Assembly: GCF_019393635.1 (NCBI RefSeq)
Contig: NC_057864.1
Location: 88,612,382 to 88,676,381 of the forward strand
DNA: 64,000 bases
DNA from: Dromiciops gliroides
Taxonomy: Eukaryota; Chordata; Mammalia; Microbiotheria; Microbiotheriidae
Direction: 5' to 3'
Shown: in pieces, positions 12,401-27,400 of the stretch
How the letters are laid out: every line of letters begins with the position of its first letter
Numbering within the stretch: position 1 is the stretch's first letter
Program-made: the position numbers and the translations under genes
The notes under the pieces: generated by a model
What the model saw: only the letters and a program-made list of their open reading frames with translations
Databases searched by the model: none
What the model was told of the DNA's origin: nothing

Positions 12401-15400
12401 TGGAAGGAACTATAAGGACATTAATTTTTTTGTTTGTTTGATTGGTTTTTTGCAGGGCCCCATTGCCCTGCAAAAGTGACTTGCCCAGGGTCACACAGCT
12501 AGTAAATGTCAAGTGTTTGAGGCCGGATTTGAACTCGGGTACTCCTGAATCCAGGGCCAGTGCTTTATCCACTGCGCCACCTAACTGTCCCCAGGACATT
12601 AATTTTTAACATGCTAACAGAGAAAGAAGAAACATTTGTCTTTTCAGAATTCTGTTCGAGTTATAAAGGGAGTTAAATGAGATTGACACTGAAGGCCTGA
12701 GGGGAGTTTTGTTTTTGTTTTTTTGGTGAGACGATTGGGGTTAAGTGACTTGCCTAGGGTCACACAGCTAGTTAAGTGTTAAGTATCTGAGGCCGGATTT
12801 GAACTCAGGTCCTCCTGACTTCAGGGCAGGTGGTTATTCACTGCACCACCTAGCTGCCCCTCGTTCTGTCTTAAGAGAAAACAGAAATGGAAGAGATAGA
12901 AGGCTATGTTGTGGAAGAAAGGGAAGAAGTAAGGAAGGGAACTCACTATCTTACATAAAAGGGATACATAAAACAAACAAGTACAGAAATATATAAGGAG
13001 TGGAAGGAACTGAAATCTGATACTCCTCTCTCTAGGGTAAAAGTACAGGGGACAGAATGAAGAGAAATAAACAACTAAAAATTATAACTAAATGTGACTG
13101 AAAAAACTCACTCATATGTAAGATGATAGCAGAATGGATTAGAAAGCAGAAATGAAAAATATGTTGTTTACAGGAAAAATACTTGAAACAAAAACTCACA
13201 AAGACATCAAATGGTGAGCTAAAGCTGAAATGATTGTTTCTGGTGCGAACTCAAAAACGCAAGGGTGGCAACTATTATTTCAGATAAAGACACAATAAAT
13301 ATGGACATGATAAAGAAAGAGAAAAAGGGAAACTAAAGCCTGGTTAAAAACACCTTATAGTACCTAAAAACTTAAAAGGAAGAATTAATTGAATGCAGGA
13401 GAAAATAGACAGTAAAACTAAAATAGTGAAGGAATCTCAAAGTATCTTGTTTGGACCTAGACAAATCTAACAAAAAGATAAACAAGAAATAAGTTAAGCA
13501 CCTGAAAAGAACTTTGGGAAAAAAATTAAAGATGACAGATCCATAGGAATCACTGAATGGAAACAGTTTATATACTTCTTAAGTGTGCATAACGCCTTTT
13601 TTTTTTTTTAAGTGAGGAAATGGGGGTTAAGTGACTTGCCCAGGGTCACACAGCTAGTAAGTGTCAAGTGCCTGAGGCCGGATTTGAACTCAAGTACTCC
13701 TGACTCCAGTGCCAGTGCTCTATCCACTGCGCCACCTAGCTGCCCTGTGCATAACACTTTTACAAAATTTCCATGTATTCAGATATAAAAGTCTTACCAC
13801 CAATGCAAAAAAAGCAGAAATACTGAATACATCATTTACAGATTAAAATACAATAAAAATTATACTTCATAAAGGGCCTTTGAAGAATGAATTATAATTA
13901 AGTGGAAACTAAATATCTAATAAATTAATTGGAGGTGGGACAGTTAAACAAATGATAGAAGTCATAGAAAATTAAAAAACAAAACAAAACAAAACAAAAA
14001 TGAGACAACATAACAAATCTTAAGGCAAGCAGCTAAAGTAGTCCTTGGAGAGAACTTCTATCTCTAAATGCTTTCATCAACAAAGGAAGAACATAAAAGG
14101 AAGAACAAATCAATGAACTGGGTACACAACTAAGGAAACTAGAAAAACATGAAATCATAAACACCAAAACAGATACTGTGGAAATCAAAGAAGAGATTAA
14201 TAAAATTAAATAAAGAAATAAATAGAATTAAATAAATGAATAAATAAAATTAAAGCAAAAAACCCAAAACCAAAAAACTCACCGAATTAATAAAAACAGG
14301 AGCTGGTCTTTTGTAAAACAAAAGAAAACACAAAACCAAAAGCAAAAAACCAATAAAACAGAGAAACAGAGAAACTAATTTTTTTAAAGAAAGGAAAACC
14401 AAATTGTTCACATCAAAAATAAAAGAATTCAGAATCAAAGAAGAAATAGAGAAATGCAGGAAATATTTTCCTTTATTATATAATAATAAAACTGATTAAA
14501 TGGATGAAATGAATACTTTAAAAAATATAAAAAGCATGAAACCTAAATTGTGTCCAAGTGATTTGATTACATATAATGAAAACAATTAACCAACATATAT
14601 TTTTATTAGCTATATAACAATATGTGCTCACCTAAATCAATTGGTCCTTCTCTTAATCCATCTAATTCATATAGCCTTCCATTGACAGGAACATAACTAA
14701 CAAAATGAAAAGCATCTTCTTCTTTTGCTGATGTTTTTGCATCAAATTCAAACATCTGTTGTCTAAAGTAAGCAAAAGATCAAAGTTAAAGAGAGAAAGA
14801 ATGAAATATTAAAGATAAATATTAAAATCATATAATATAAATTCCTACTACCTGGCAAAACTGTTGTGAACTTGTCGAATCACTTCTGAGTTGCTTAATG
14901 CCAAGCCTTTCATCTAAAATATTTTTTAAAAATTAAGCATATTTAAAAAACAAAGCATATTAAAATAAGAATTCAGTTCCCAAATGATGCAAAAAATGAT
15001 AAAAGTGTCATACTTACAGCAGCATCAAAACTCTGTGAAAATTCTTTAAACTCAGAAAGTGTTTCTCCTAGATGGACATCTTGATGAGTACAATTCAGTA
15101 ATACACTGACTATGGCTTGAGTCGCACAAGCATTATTTATTACCTTTAATACAAAAAGGGAAACATTATTATTATGCAAATAACTAATTTATGACACTAG
15201 TAACAGTTCAAATGAATTAAAACAAGGGTTTTCAAATTGTTTTTCAAAGATTCCCCGGGTTTCTTGAGGCTCAGTGATTCTTTTAAATTAAGACATTTAA
15301 TTTTAGTTCTTTTCTAACTCCTTTGGGAAATTAATCTGGGATGATAGTAGTACATGAATATACACATTTGTGATCTCAAAATCTGAAAAAGCAATGCACA

Positions 15401-18400
15401 GAAAATCATTTCTCACTGTTCGATATCTGAAATTTAACTGGTTAAGCTAAAACCAATTTTCTATTACTCTTCCCACCTGTACTTTACCCAAACTTAGAAT
15501 AATATTTTAAACCTCCAATTCAGCTTTATGAAGAAACTTCCTCATAAAGTTTGACTCTAATAATTTATAGCCTATATTGGTCACTATTTTCTCTGAATTC
15601 CTATTAGCATTTAGTTGACAAATTCAAAGGCCTTTTCTCAATCATTGTTTTTTGACATTTTCAATCGTCTTCTTTTCCTGAATACCCTCACCTCTCTAGA
15701 CTTCTGTGATACCACTCTCTACTGGTTCTTTTGTCAGTCTGTTTCTTCTCAAGGTCCTTTGCTAGAGTTTCATCCAGATCAATCTCACCAACCATTGGTG
15801 TTCTGTCTCCCAAGGATGTGTTCTGATCCTTTCTCTTCTCTTTCTGTACCGGGCGTTTTTTTAAAAAGTTCATGAACTTATATATATTTTTTTATAACTA
15901 CATTTTAATAAAATTTGTAATCCTTTGTATTTTATGCATTTAACAAATTATAAGAGGGAAACTACTTTGTAACTAATATTTTATGACAAAAACAAAAAAA
16001 CCCTCTAATGTTAATGATTAATGTAAGTTGATAAACACTAAAAATCAAAACCCAGATGTCTGATTCTCCTGTTTAAGAAGCAAGTTGTCAAAGGGAGGAC
16101 TTATGACAAATACTGTATATTTAGTTAGTCCTCAATATCTGTGCCTTTAACTTTTGATACTTCAAGCATTCACGTGATTTTATTAGTAACTTAATTTTCA
16201 CGTTTGAGTTGGCAATTGTACACATTTTCAGCTATATGTAGTAGAGAAAAAAAAAAGAGAGGTATAGAAGTTTGTGGAGTAGCCCGTATCCATCCTATGT
16301 TCTGTGGCAACACTGTGTGATGATCATCTGTGATAGACTTAGCTCTTCTCAGCAGTGCAATGATCCAAGACGATTCCAAAGAACTCACGATGGAAAATGT
16401 TCTCCACATCCAGAAAAAAGAACTGTGGATTCTGAATGCAGATGGAAACGTACTTTCTCCTTTTATTTGTTTTTTGAAGTTTTCCCCTTTTGTTCTGATT
16501 CTTCTTTCACGACATCACTAATGCAGAAATGTGTTTAATTTGATTGTATATATGTAACCAATATCGGATTGCTGTCTTGAAATGGGGGGAGGGAAGGAAG
16601 GGAGGAGAAAAATTTCGAACTAAAAATCTCATGAAAACAGATATTGAAAACTATCTTTACATGTAACTAGAAAATAGTACAATACTTTTATGATTGAAAA
16701 AAATAATGTTCTAGTTAATATGAACAGTTTTGTAAAATAAAAACCTACCAATCTGTTTATGCTAAGTTTTTGAAAAATCTTCTCAGGTTTTTAAAATGAA
16801 TTTGGTGCCACCAAGTGGCTGAACTATGTATTACTTATTAAAAAAAACACTCAATCTTTTAACTTGTTAATGTAGTGTAGGTAGTGGATATAATACTGAA
16901 CTTAGGAGTCCAAAAGACAAGTTCAAATTCTACTTTACAGAATTAACAGCTATGTAGTCCTAGGCAAGTCATTCAACCACTCTCAGTCTGAGTTTCCTTA
17001 TCTGTAAAATGGGCATAACAACATCAACTTTATTAAGGTGGTTATGATGATTAAATGAGATAATTTATGCAAAGCACTATACAACTATTAAAGTATTATC
17101 ACAAAAATCAGAGAATTTGAGAGTTGGGACATCAGTAGAAATCCAGCACAAACCATACATGAAAGGAAAACCCATTATAACATACTTAACACGTGGTTTA
17201 TCTAGCCTCTGCTTGAAGATTTCCAAAGAGAAGGGAAACCACCTTCAATACAAGACCATTCATTCCCCTTTTGGACAGCTCTAATTGTTAAAAAGTCTTT
17301 CCTGACATCAAGCTCAAAGACAACTTTTTGTAACTTCTATCCACTGCACTTGATTCTAGCCACTTGGGCCAAATAGTACAGGTCTAATCCCTCCTCCTTC
17401 AAATACTTCTACTATCATGTCCCACTTAAAGTTACCTCTTCTTCAGGCTAACTATGCTGACTTTTTTCAAACTACCCCTGATATGTTTTGGACTCATGGC
17501 CCTTCACCTTTGGTGAAACAGAACCAGAGAGAAATAGAACCAGAAATAGATCAGAAGTTCTTAACCTTCTTTATCCATGCCATGAACTCCTCTGGCAAGT
17601 TAGTGAAGGCTATAGACTCCCTTTTAATGTTTTTCTTTTTCTTTCTTTCTTTTTTTTTTTTAGGTGAGGCAATTGGGGTTAAGTGACTTGCCCAGGGTCA
17701 CATAGCTAGTAAGTGTTAAGTGTCTGAGGCTGGATTTGAACTCAGGTACTCCTGAATCCAGGGCCGGTGCTTTATCTACTGCGCCATGTAGCTGCCCGTT
17801 TTTCTTTCTTTTTTGTTTTAAATCAAAATTGAAAGAAATTCTAAGAAGTTAGTGAAAATATGTAATTTCCTCCTATCCAAGTTTATGATCTCATGAAATC
17901 TATCCACAGATTTGAGGGGGTTCAGGAACTGCAGAGAAAGAATCTCTCTTCTACACTCTGTTCAGCTTATCAACATCCTTCCATAGACCTGAAGCCATAC
18001 TATAGCTGTAGTCCGAACAAAGGAAGAGTATAATAGGCCCATCACCTACCTTCCTCATTGTGGATATTGTGTCTCTCCTAATAAGACCCCATCAGCTTTC
18101 TGGCTGCCATATCAAGCTGCTGACTCCTACTGGACTTGTACTCCACTAAAATGCCCAGACATTTTTCAAAGTATCTACAGTCACAGTTTTCCCATCTTGT
18201 ACTTGTGACACTGGTTTTTTGATCCTAAGTATAAGACTGTATTTATCAGTTCTAGATCTATGCTCCTGTGAACTTTATTAATTTTTTTCATTTAATTCAG
18301 CCCAAAAAGGGAAATCCTTTGGAGAGGGGCTGGAAAGATTCCTTTTATAAGTGAAATTTTAAAATGAAGGAGTAAAAATACATAAGAGCAAAATGGGAAT

Positions 18401-21400
18401 AACTTACATTTATATCTAACGATCTTTCCATTGCCAAGTGCTTTAAACACTATCTCATTTTAGACTCACAATATTTCTGGCAAGATCAGTACTATAGATT
18501 TATAAATGGGAATATATATATTCCCATTTTATAAATAAGGAATCCAAGTCTGAAAAAAAGGCATGTGACTTGTTCTTGGTCATATAGTCAATTAATAAAG
18601 CAGTAAGCATTTATTAGTACTCTACTACACCATTGAGGCCCTAGAGATACAAAAATAAAAAGAAAACAATTCTACCTCTGAGGAGTTTACATTCTATCAG
18701 GGGGGAAAAAAGTATGTAGACATATAAGTAAATATAAACTTAGGGACAGGAAATGCATCTACCAATGCAAGTTGGCAACTTCTCTACAGTCTTGCAAAGT
18801 TGCTTGGTGCACTGAGAATAAGTGACTTGACCAGTCATACAGCCAGTACATTTCAGAGGAAGGACTTGAACCCCAGACCTTTCTGGTTCCAGGGCCAATT
18901 CTACAATCTACTTTGTCTCTTAAATACAAAAAACCAAAACCAAAACAAACAAACAAACAAAACCCCGACACTCCCCCCCTGCCGCCGCTGCCAAAAACCA
19001 CCAAGGTAATTGCAGGGAGCAGGAAGTAATTGGCACAGATTATAAAAGGCCACATGTTAAAAATGAGTTCTGAAGGAAGCTGGGCATTATTCTATCAGAC
19101 AGAATCCAAGAGGACAATCTATATAGAGACACAGAGATTGAAAGAATATAATATATGAAAACAACAAGTAGATCAGTCTAGCTAGAATGTACAGTGAGTG
19201 AAAGGGAGTAATTTATGTTTTGAAAAGATAGATTTAAACTAAAGTGTCAAAAGTTTTAAATGTCAAAAAAAGTCTATGTTTTAACCTCTGCACAAAGGGA
19301 GTGTCATTAGAGCTCTTTAAGCAGAACACTGACATGGTCTGACCCATGCTTTAGAATTTAACATTTTAGCTGCTATGCAGAGAAGGGGTTGGAGAAGTGA
19401 GAGAGTAGAGGCAGGGAGACCAAGTCAAGAAGCATTTATTAAATTCTATACTAGCCACTGTGCTAGACAATCCTTATTCTCAAGATAACAGTACAACTGA
19501 CATAAAAAGAAGCTGAAAGGCTTGGGGGGGGGGGGTAGGCAGAAGAGGCATCCACCTGGAGCATGGTGGAAAAAGAACACTTAGGAAGCACTTTAATTGT
19601 CCAGATGACAAGTGATAAGGGCCTAATCTATTATGGTTGCTAAGTGAGTAGAATGAATTGGACAAAGGCAAGAAATATTATATTATATAAAAATTATATT
19701 CTTCCCACAGAGGGAGAATCAATTAAACTTGATAAGCATAAGAGATAGGACTTGAACCCGGGACTTCTTGACTACTTCCTCTCATGACTGGTTATTTTAC
19801 CAAAATAATCCAAGTTTTTAAAAGTACAAATTTTTGTCTTGATTTATTTGTGGACATAATGTAGTTACAAGGATTTTTCGTCTCATTACAATCAAGAAAA
19901 ATGGTATTTGTAGATTTGTCCCAATTAATCATTGAATCAATAAGCACTTAAACTATGTACCAAGCACTGTATTAAGCTCTTAAGGATATAAAGACAAGAG
20001 TGAATGGTCCTTGCCTTCAAAAAGTTTACATTTTACTGGAAGAGATAGCACATACATAAGTACATATACTAAATTTACAGTATATATACACATGTACATA
20101 TATAACACGTATATATTTAAACGAATAAAAGGTTTATTTGGGAAGGAGTGCATGAGCAGCTAGTGGAATGAAGAAAGGTTTCATGTAGAAGATGGCAGTT
20201 CAGCTGTGTTTCAAAGAAAACTAGGTATTCCAATAAGTGAAGGGAAGGAAGAAGTGCATTCTAGGGACTGGCAGACAGCCAATGTCAAAAACATCGTTAC
20301 GAAGATGAAGCACTGTCTGCAAAATGATGAGTATGCCAATATATCTAGACTGCAAGAGTATATAGAGGGGAGTAATGTATTAGAATATTGGAAAGGGAGT
20401 AAGGATTCAGATTTTCAAGAGATTTAAATGCCAAATCGAGGAATTTATATCTGATCCTAGAGGTAACTAAAACTTATTGGAGTTTGTTGAGTAAGGCAGA
20501 GACATGCTTAGACCTGTATTTGAGGAAATTCGCTTCAGTGGTAGTATGGAGGATGGATGTGAGTGAGGAGAAGCTTCAAGTAGGCAACCAATTAGGAAAC
20601 TAATATACTGGTCCAGGCAAGACGTGATAAGAGCCAAATCTGGATGGTAACTACAATTTTGGAGAGGAGGGGACTTATGAGAGAGTTGTTAAGAGACAGA
20701 AATGTGGAGTTACATGAGAATGAGGAGTCAATGATCACACCAAGGTTGTGTACCAAAATCTAGATATAACTAAAAGGACAATGGTGCTCTCAATTAGTCA
20801 TCATGATTTATTTTAAGTTTTATTGTAGACAATAAGGATTCAGTAGTCAGGAAAGCTTCATGGAGAAGTTGAGACTTCAACTGGACCTTGTAGGAAGGGT
20901 GAGATTTAAATGTGCAGAAAAAAAAGGAGACCAGCATTCCAAGCAGAGGGGAAAAAAAGCAAGGGTACAGAAGAAAAAATGGAAGATAGTATTTTGAAGC
21001 AACAATAAAGAGATTGATCTAATTAGAGCAGTTCACATTGGAATATGAATGCATCAGGCCAGATTATGAGGGTGATGAAAGCACTCTGAAGAGTTTAAAT
21101 TTAGAGACCAATGTGGAGCCAATGGAAATTTCTGAATAGGGGAATAAAATGAGAAATGCTGTGTTTAGAAAGATTCAGGTGGCTCCAATGTGCAAGATAA
21201 TTAAAACAGGGAAGAAGCTAAAAACAAAGGAACTAGTAAGGAGGTTATTATAGTAATTTTAAGTGTGAAGTATTTAATTTAAGGACCTGGATAAGGATAG
21301 TGGCAGCAGAAATTTAGGAGAAGTGACAAAGATGAGAGATGTTTTAAAGAAAGAAATTAAAGGGAGAAAATATGAAGGTTGAAGGAGAGAATAAAAAATA

Positions 21401-24400
21401 ACTTTGAGGTTTCTACTTTCTCCCCTAAGAAACTGGTGGTAGAACTGACGTTAGTGAAAAAGTTACTTGGACTTGGGTGGAGTGATGCTGAGTGAAGTGA
21501 GCAGAACCAAGAGAACATTGTACACAGTAACAGCAACATTGTGTGATGATCAGCTGGGATGGACTTTGGCTCTTCTCAGCAGTGCAATGATCCAGGACAA
21601 TTCCAAGGAATTTATGATGGAGAATGTTCTCCACATCCAGAAAAAAGAACTGTGGATTTTAAGTGCAGATTGAACCATACTGTTTCTACTTTTTTGTTTT
21701 TTGAGTTTTTCCCCTTGTGTTCTGATTCTTCTTTCACAACATGACTGATGCAGAAATATGTTTGGTGTGGTTGTACATATATAATATATATCAGATTACT
21801 TGCTGTCTCTGGGAGGGGGGAAGGGAAGGGAAGGAGGGAGAAAAATTTGGAACTAAAAATCTTATGAAAGAAAATGTTGAAAACTATCTTTACATTTAAC
21901 TGGAAAACAATAAAATGCTTTTATGATTTAAAAAAAAAGTTGCTTGGGTAGATGAGTTTGGTATTGAACACACTGAATCTGAGGAAACGGCTACAGATCA
22001 AAATGGAAATAAACATCAAACAGGCAGTTGTCAACAAAGGTCTATTTTGCACCATGTAATTTTGCACTTAACATAGTATATGTTTGGGGCAGCTAGGTGG
22101 CGAAGTGGATAGAGCACTGGCCCTGGAGTCAGGAGGACCTGAGTTCAAATCCAACCTCAGACACTTAACAATTACTAGCTGTGTGGCCCATGGCAAGTCA
22201 CTTAACCACAACCGCCTCAACAAAAAAACAAAACAAAACAAAAAAACATAGTGTATGTTTGTACTCTTCTCCAGTTGTTTCAGATATGTTAATATTGCTT
22301 CCTTAATTACACCATGAGCTCCATAAAGCCAGGGACTGTATCTTTTAAATTCCTAGTTCAGTGCTAGACAAATAGAAGGCATTCATTAAGTGTTTACTGA
22401 CAGACCAACAGATGGGACATCACTTCGATGGTAAATTTACAAGAAACACAAGCATACAACGCTAAGAACAAAAACACTAAATGCAGGGAGGGAGTGTAGT
22501 ATAACAGAGAGGACACATGGCCTTGTGCAAATCCCTTAACTTCTTGGAGCCTCAGTTTCCTCATCTGCAAAGTTAAGAGTATGCACCTGCCTCACTTAGA
22601 GGATTGCTGAGAGTATTCAATGAATTCATATATGTGAAAACATTTAAAAAAATATAGTTACTATTAAGAAATAAAATGCGCTTTCAACTAAGACCCAAGA
22701 GCAATATCAAGGCTCTCCCATAATGACTAATTCCTTCTTTTGTATCAATTTCCTTTTCTTTATTATAGACTCCTTTCCTATAACCTGTAAATATGCCCAG
22801 GTCTTAAATAATCATAAATAAATCATCACTGAAGCCTAGTTCCCCTTTTCAAATGCTAGTCCATCTTTTTTTCTTCCTTCTTAAGGAGAAACCATTCCAA
22901 AAGGTTTATTTTCACCTACTGCCTTATTTCAAGCTATAAACTCAAAATTAATTCTTAAAGTACACACTGTAAACTCTGAAAACACTTAAAATTCTAGAAA
23001 AAGCTAGAAAAAAATGGATTAAGAAGGAACTGGGGTAGCTAGGTGGCGCAGTGGATAAGCACAATCCTCGGATTCAGGAGGACTTGAGTGCAAATCCAGG
23101 CTCAGACACTTGACACTTACTAGCTGTGTTACCCTGAGCAAGTCACTTAACCCCCGTTGTCCTGCAAAAAAATTTTTTTTTAATTTTAAAAAAGGAAGGA
23201 AACAGGGCAGCTAGGTGGCGCAGTGGATAAAGCACTGGCCCTGGATTCAGGAGGACCTGAGTTCAAATCCGACTTCAGCCACGTGACATTTATTAGCTGT
23301 GTGCCCCTAGGCAAGTTACTTAACCCTCACTGCCCCACAAAAAAAAAAAAAAAAAAGGAACCTAGTTAATAAAAGAAAAACACATAAAAAACAAAAATTT
23401 ACCAGAATAGCATACAATTGCTTTATATAGTTTAATATACCATAAGAAAGTGCATTAGTACTCAGTGACATGAAACCTGTTCTTTTATCGTTAAGGATTG
23501 TCATACCTGCTTTGCAAAAAATATTGTGTCAAGTCTGGAATCCTGAACCACAGAGCCTGCTGGTTCTTCTCCAGGCTGCCACTTGAAAAGAAAAATTAAC
23601 CCATGAACTGGCCTACAAAATAAAATACAAGTTAATGATATTTTGTGCCAAATAGTCTCAGGTCAGGCTTTGGTCAGTTAATTATAAAATCTAACAAGAA
23701 ATTAGAAGTAACCCTTAAAGATACTACCATTCTTACCCTCCTGCCTCTCACACTCCCCACCCCACCAAAGGGGCAGCTTTCACTATGCACAAAGTATTAT
23801 TTCTGAAGAAATGAATTAACTGGATCCTAGATTATTATTTATTTTTAAATGTCCTAAGTTAGAAACAGAATTGTAATGAAAGCTTTGCCCTCAAATACAT
23901 GGACTATTTAGCCCTAAATTATATTAACTCATTTAAAAATTGAAAATAAGTGCAAGAAAAGAGCTACTTTTAACATTCCATATGGAATTCCATGAATGAA
24001 CTTCACTAGTTGAAGGCATTTATAGGAATTAATGAAAGTATATCTTACTAAATTCAGCCAGTCTCCTATGCATGAAAATTAGGCAGGAGTGAATTGCACA
24101 CCTGAATGGTCACTATTGCTCAGCTTTGAAAGCTTTTTTTGTCAGTGGAAGCCAATTTCTACTATGCCTGAAGAAGCTGGAGCTGTTAATGCTTTCAAGA
24201 TCCCTGAACCTCACTCTCTGGGAGTCGCTAACCTTTGGGAGTCACTGTTATAGCAAGCATACCTCCCCAGTCCCTTTTCTGCTATGGCTCTCCAACTACT
24301 GAAGGGTAGGTATGATTTCAAAACTGAGCTCAATGTAACCTCCTTCGAGATCTTTTTCTACTTCATGCAAAGCAGGGTGCTGGACACTGGGGAAGATACA

Positions 24401-27400
24401 AAGTTAGATAAGACATAATCACTGTCCTCAGAAAGCTTTCCATTTTTGTTTGTCAATATCCCCATCCTGAAAATTCACTATCCCAAAGAGAATAGTTTAG
24501 AGCTACTTTAACTAAAAGCTACTGGAGCCTCTAACCACTGTAACTTCAAGCTCCAGTTGTCAAAGACCCTCTCATCACAAAACTATCCATCCCCATCTAG
24601 AGAAATAAAGAAAACAAAACAAAAAAACCCTGACCGCAAGGAGCTTACTGTTCACTCTGGAGGATGTAACAATTACACAAATAAGTAAATACAAGATTCT
24701 CATGAGGGAGAGAACATTAACAACTTGGGAGAGACAGAAATGGCTTCATGAAATAGATGGCACTGAGCTGAACCTTGAAAGTTCAGGATCCTAAAAGGCA
24801 AAGATGTGAAGGCATTCTAAGCATAGAGAACACTGTAGACAAAGACAAAGAGAATAAAGAATGCCAAATTTGGGGAATTTCAAGGATGCAAGTACGATTA
24901 AGCTAGAGAATATGAAGGGAATAATGCAAAAGAAGTCTGAAAAGTAAACAGGAGACAGTGAAGGTCTTTAAATGACAAACTGAGGAATTTGTACTTTATC
25001 CTAGAGCTATGGAAGGCTACTAGATTTTTAACCAAAAGAATATAGACCCTAGCTTCTTAAACTATGGGTCGAGACCCCATATGGAATTGTATAACTGAAT
25101 GTTGGGGTCATAAAACATTTGGCATCAGTAGTTACGTATACCTACTTTATACACCTATATACCTGGGGTCATGTAAAAATTTCTTGGGCAAAAAGGAATG
25201 GCGAATGGAAAAAGTTTAAGCCCTGATATAGACAAGGGACACTTTGAGATGCTTATAAAAAGCTCAAACTAAGCATGCCAACACAGAACTCATTAACTTT
25301 GCTCCCACACATTCCTAAACTTTTTTTCTCTTTTAACTTAGTGATTTCTATTGAAGGTACCACCATTCTTCCAGTTGCCTAGATTCTTATCCAAAGAATC
25401 ATCCTGTACTTTCCAAACAGTTACCACATCATGTCCATTCTACCTCTACAAAGTATCCCACATTTATCCCTTTCTTTCACTAAACCAGGCATCATCTTAT
25501 TCCAGGTTTTATGACCTCCCACTTAGATTACTGCAATAGCTTCCCTAACTGGCTTCCATACAAGTGTTTCCTCCTCCAATGCAACCCTGGCAATGCTGTT
25601 AAATTGTTATTCCAAAAACCTAGGTCTGTCCATGTCATTCTCCATCTCAAGAATCTTCAGTAACTCCCTTTCCCTCTAAGATAAAATGCATCCTCAGTTG
25701 GACGTTTGAAGATTTTTGGTTTTGGCCACCAGTTTACATTTCAGACTTCTTTCACATTACTTCCCTTCCTGTCCTGTACATTCAGGCCAAAGTGGCCTAA
25801 CTCTGGTTACCTACAGATGACATTCCATTTCTTGCCTCTGCACAGGTTGTTCCCCATCCTACCCCACCCCAGAGTGCTCTCCCTCCTTACCACCACCTCA
25901 TAGAAGCCACAGCTTCTATCAAACCTTGGCTCCAGTGCCGCCTCCTACAGGAAGTGTACCTTATTCACACCAGAAGCTAGGGTACTCCCTCAAGAAATTA
26001 CTTTGTATACACTTTGTATTTAATTTTCTGTGTATAGGTTGTTTCCTCTCAAACAGAATGTAAGCTCCTTGCTATTCTTATTTCTGTTTTTATCCCCAGT
26101 GCATAGCACTTTAATACTAGCTGAGTGTGCTGAGGGACAAAAATCATTTAACTTCTCAGCCTCAGTTTCCTCATCCGAAAAATGGGGATAATAACACCTA
26201 TTGTACCTACCTCACAGAGCTGTTGTGAGGCTGCATTAACAGAGGCACAGCTTCCAGGAATAAGGAAGGGTTAGTCCTGCTGTACTCTGCCCTGGTCAGA
26301 CCACATCTGGAGTACTGTGTTCAGTTCTAGGCGCCGCAATTTAAGAATGACATTGTTAAGCTTGGAAAATGTCCACAGGAGAATAATTTTTCAAAGCCCT
26401 TAAGAAGGCTTTGGGTTTATTTCATATAAGGATCTATTGAAGGAACTGGAGATATTTAACATGAAGATTCAGGGGGAACATGATGCCTGTCTTTAATTAC
26501 CAGAAAAGCTGTCATGTGGAAAAGGAATTAGTCTCATTCTCATTGACCCCAGAGAACAGAACCAGGAACTTCCAAAAAGTAAATTTGGATTTGAAGTTAG
26601 GAAACGCTTCCTAAAAGACAGAGCTATGCAAAAGCAGAATGGAAACCCCAACAGGTGGCAGGCTTTCCCTCACTGGAAATCTTCAGAGTTCACCTGTCAT
26701 GTGGAGTCTGGTGGGGATGATAAGTGGGTTATGTGGGTGGCACTAGTTGACTGCTAAGGTCTCTTCCAATTGTCAAATTTGTGCATCTTTGATTGCATTC
26801 CTCTGCTCAAAAAACTCCCTGTAGCTGTCTATTGCTTAATGAGTGAAATTCAAACTCTTACTTGGCATTCAGGGTCCCAATTGATTCTGCCACCCTAGAT
26901 TCAACTCAGATTGCTCCCCTCAACACAATCCATGTTCCAAACAAATCTGACTATTCTCTATCCCTATGAATTGCATTTGCTTTTCTCCCCACTTCTGTGC
27001 ATTTGTTCAATACAATAAGCATTTAAGTGTCTACTACATGCCAGTCACAGTGCTAGGCACTAGGGATTCAAAAGACAAAAACCAAAATAGCCCCTGCCCT
27101 CAAAGAACTTACATCCTATTATGGGAAAATAACACATTCACAGAAAATTAAGTAAAAAAAAAAAATCCAAGCAATTTCTTGGGAAAGGGTACTAGTAAAT
27201 AAGGGGACCAGAATAGGCTTTCTGTGGGAGGTGGCACCAGAGCCTAGCTTTGACAAAAGTTGAGGATTTTCTATGGTGGAGGGAAGGAAGCAGTGCACTC
27301 CAGACATGGCTCATATCCTATGAAAGGCATACAGGTGATAGAAGGTCAAGTGCAGGCAAGCATTTATTGTAAGTCAGATGTGTGGAGAGAGTAATGTGCA

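Larger units (their letters stand above)
22671..24360. other. Intronic sequence around UCHL5 exon 3
   Basis: Apart from exon 3 and two SINEs, no gene or nameable repeat was seen at 22671-23033 or 23613-24360. Confidence 0.5.
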
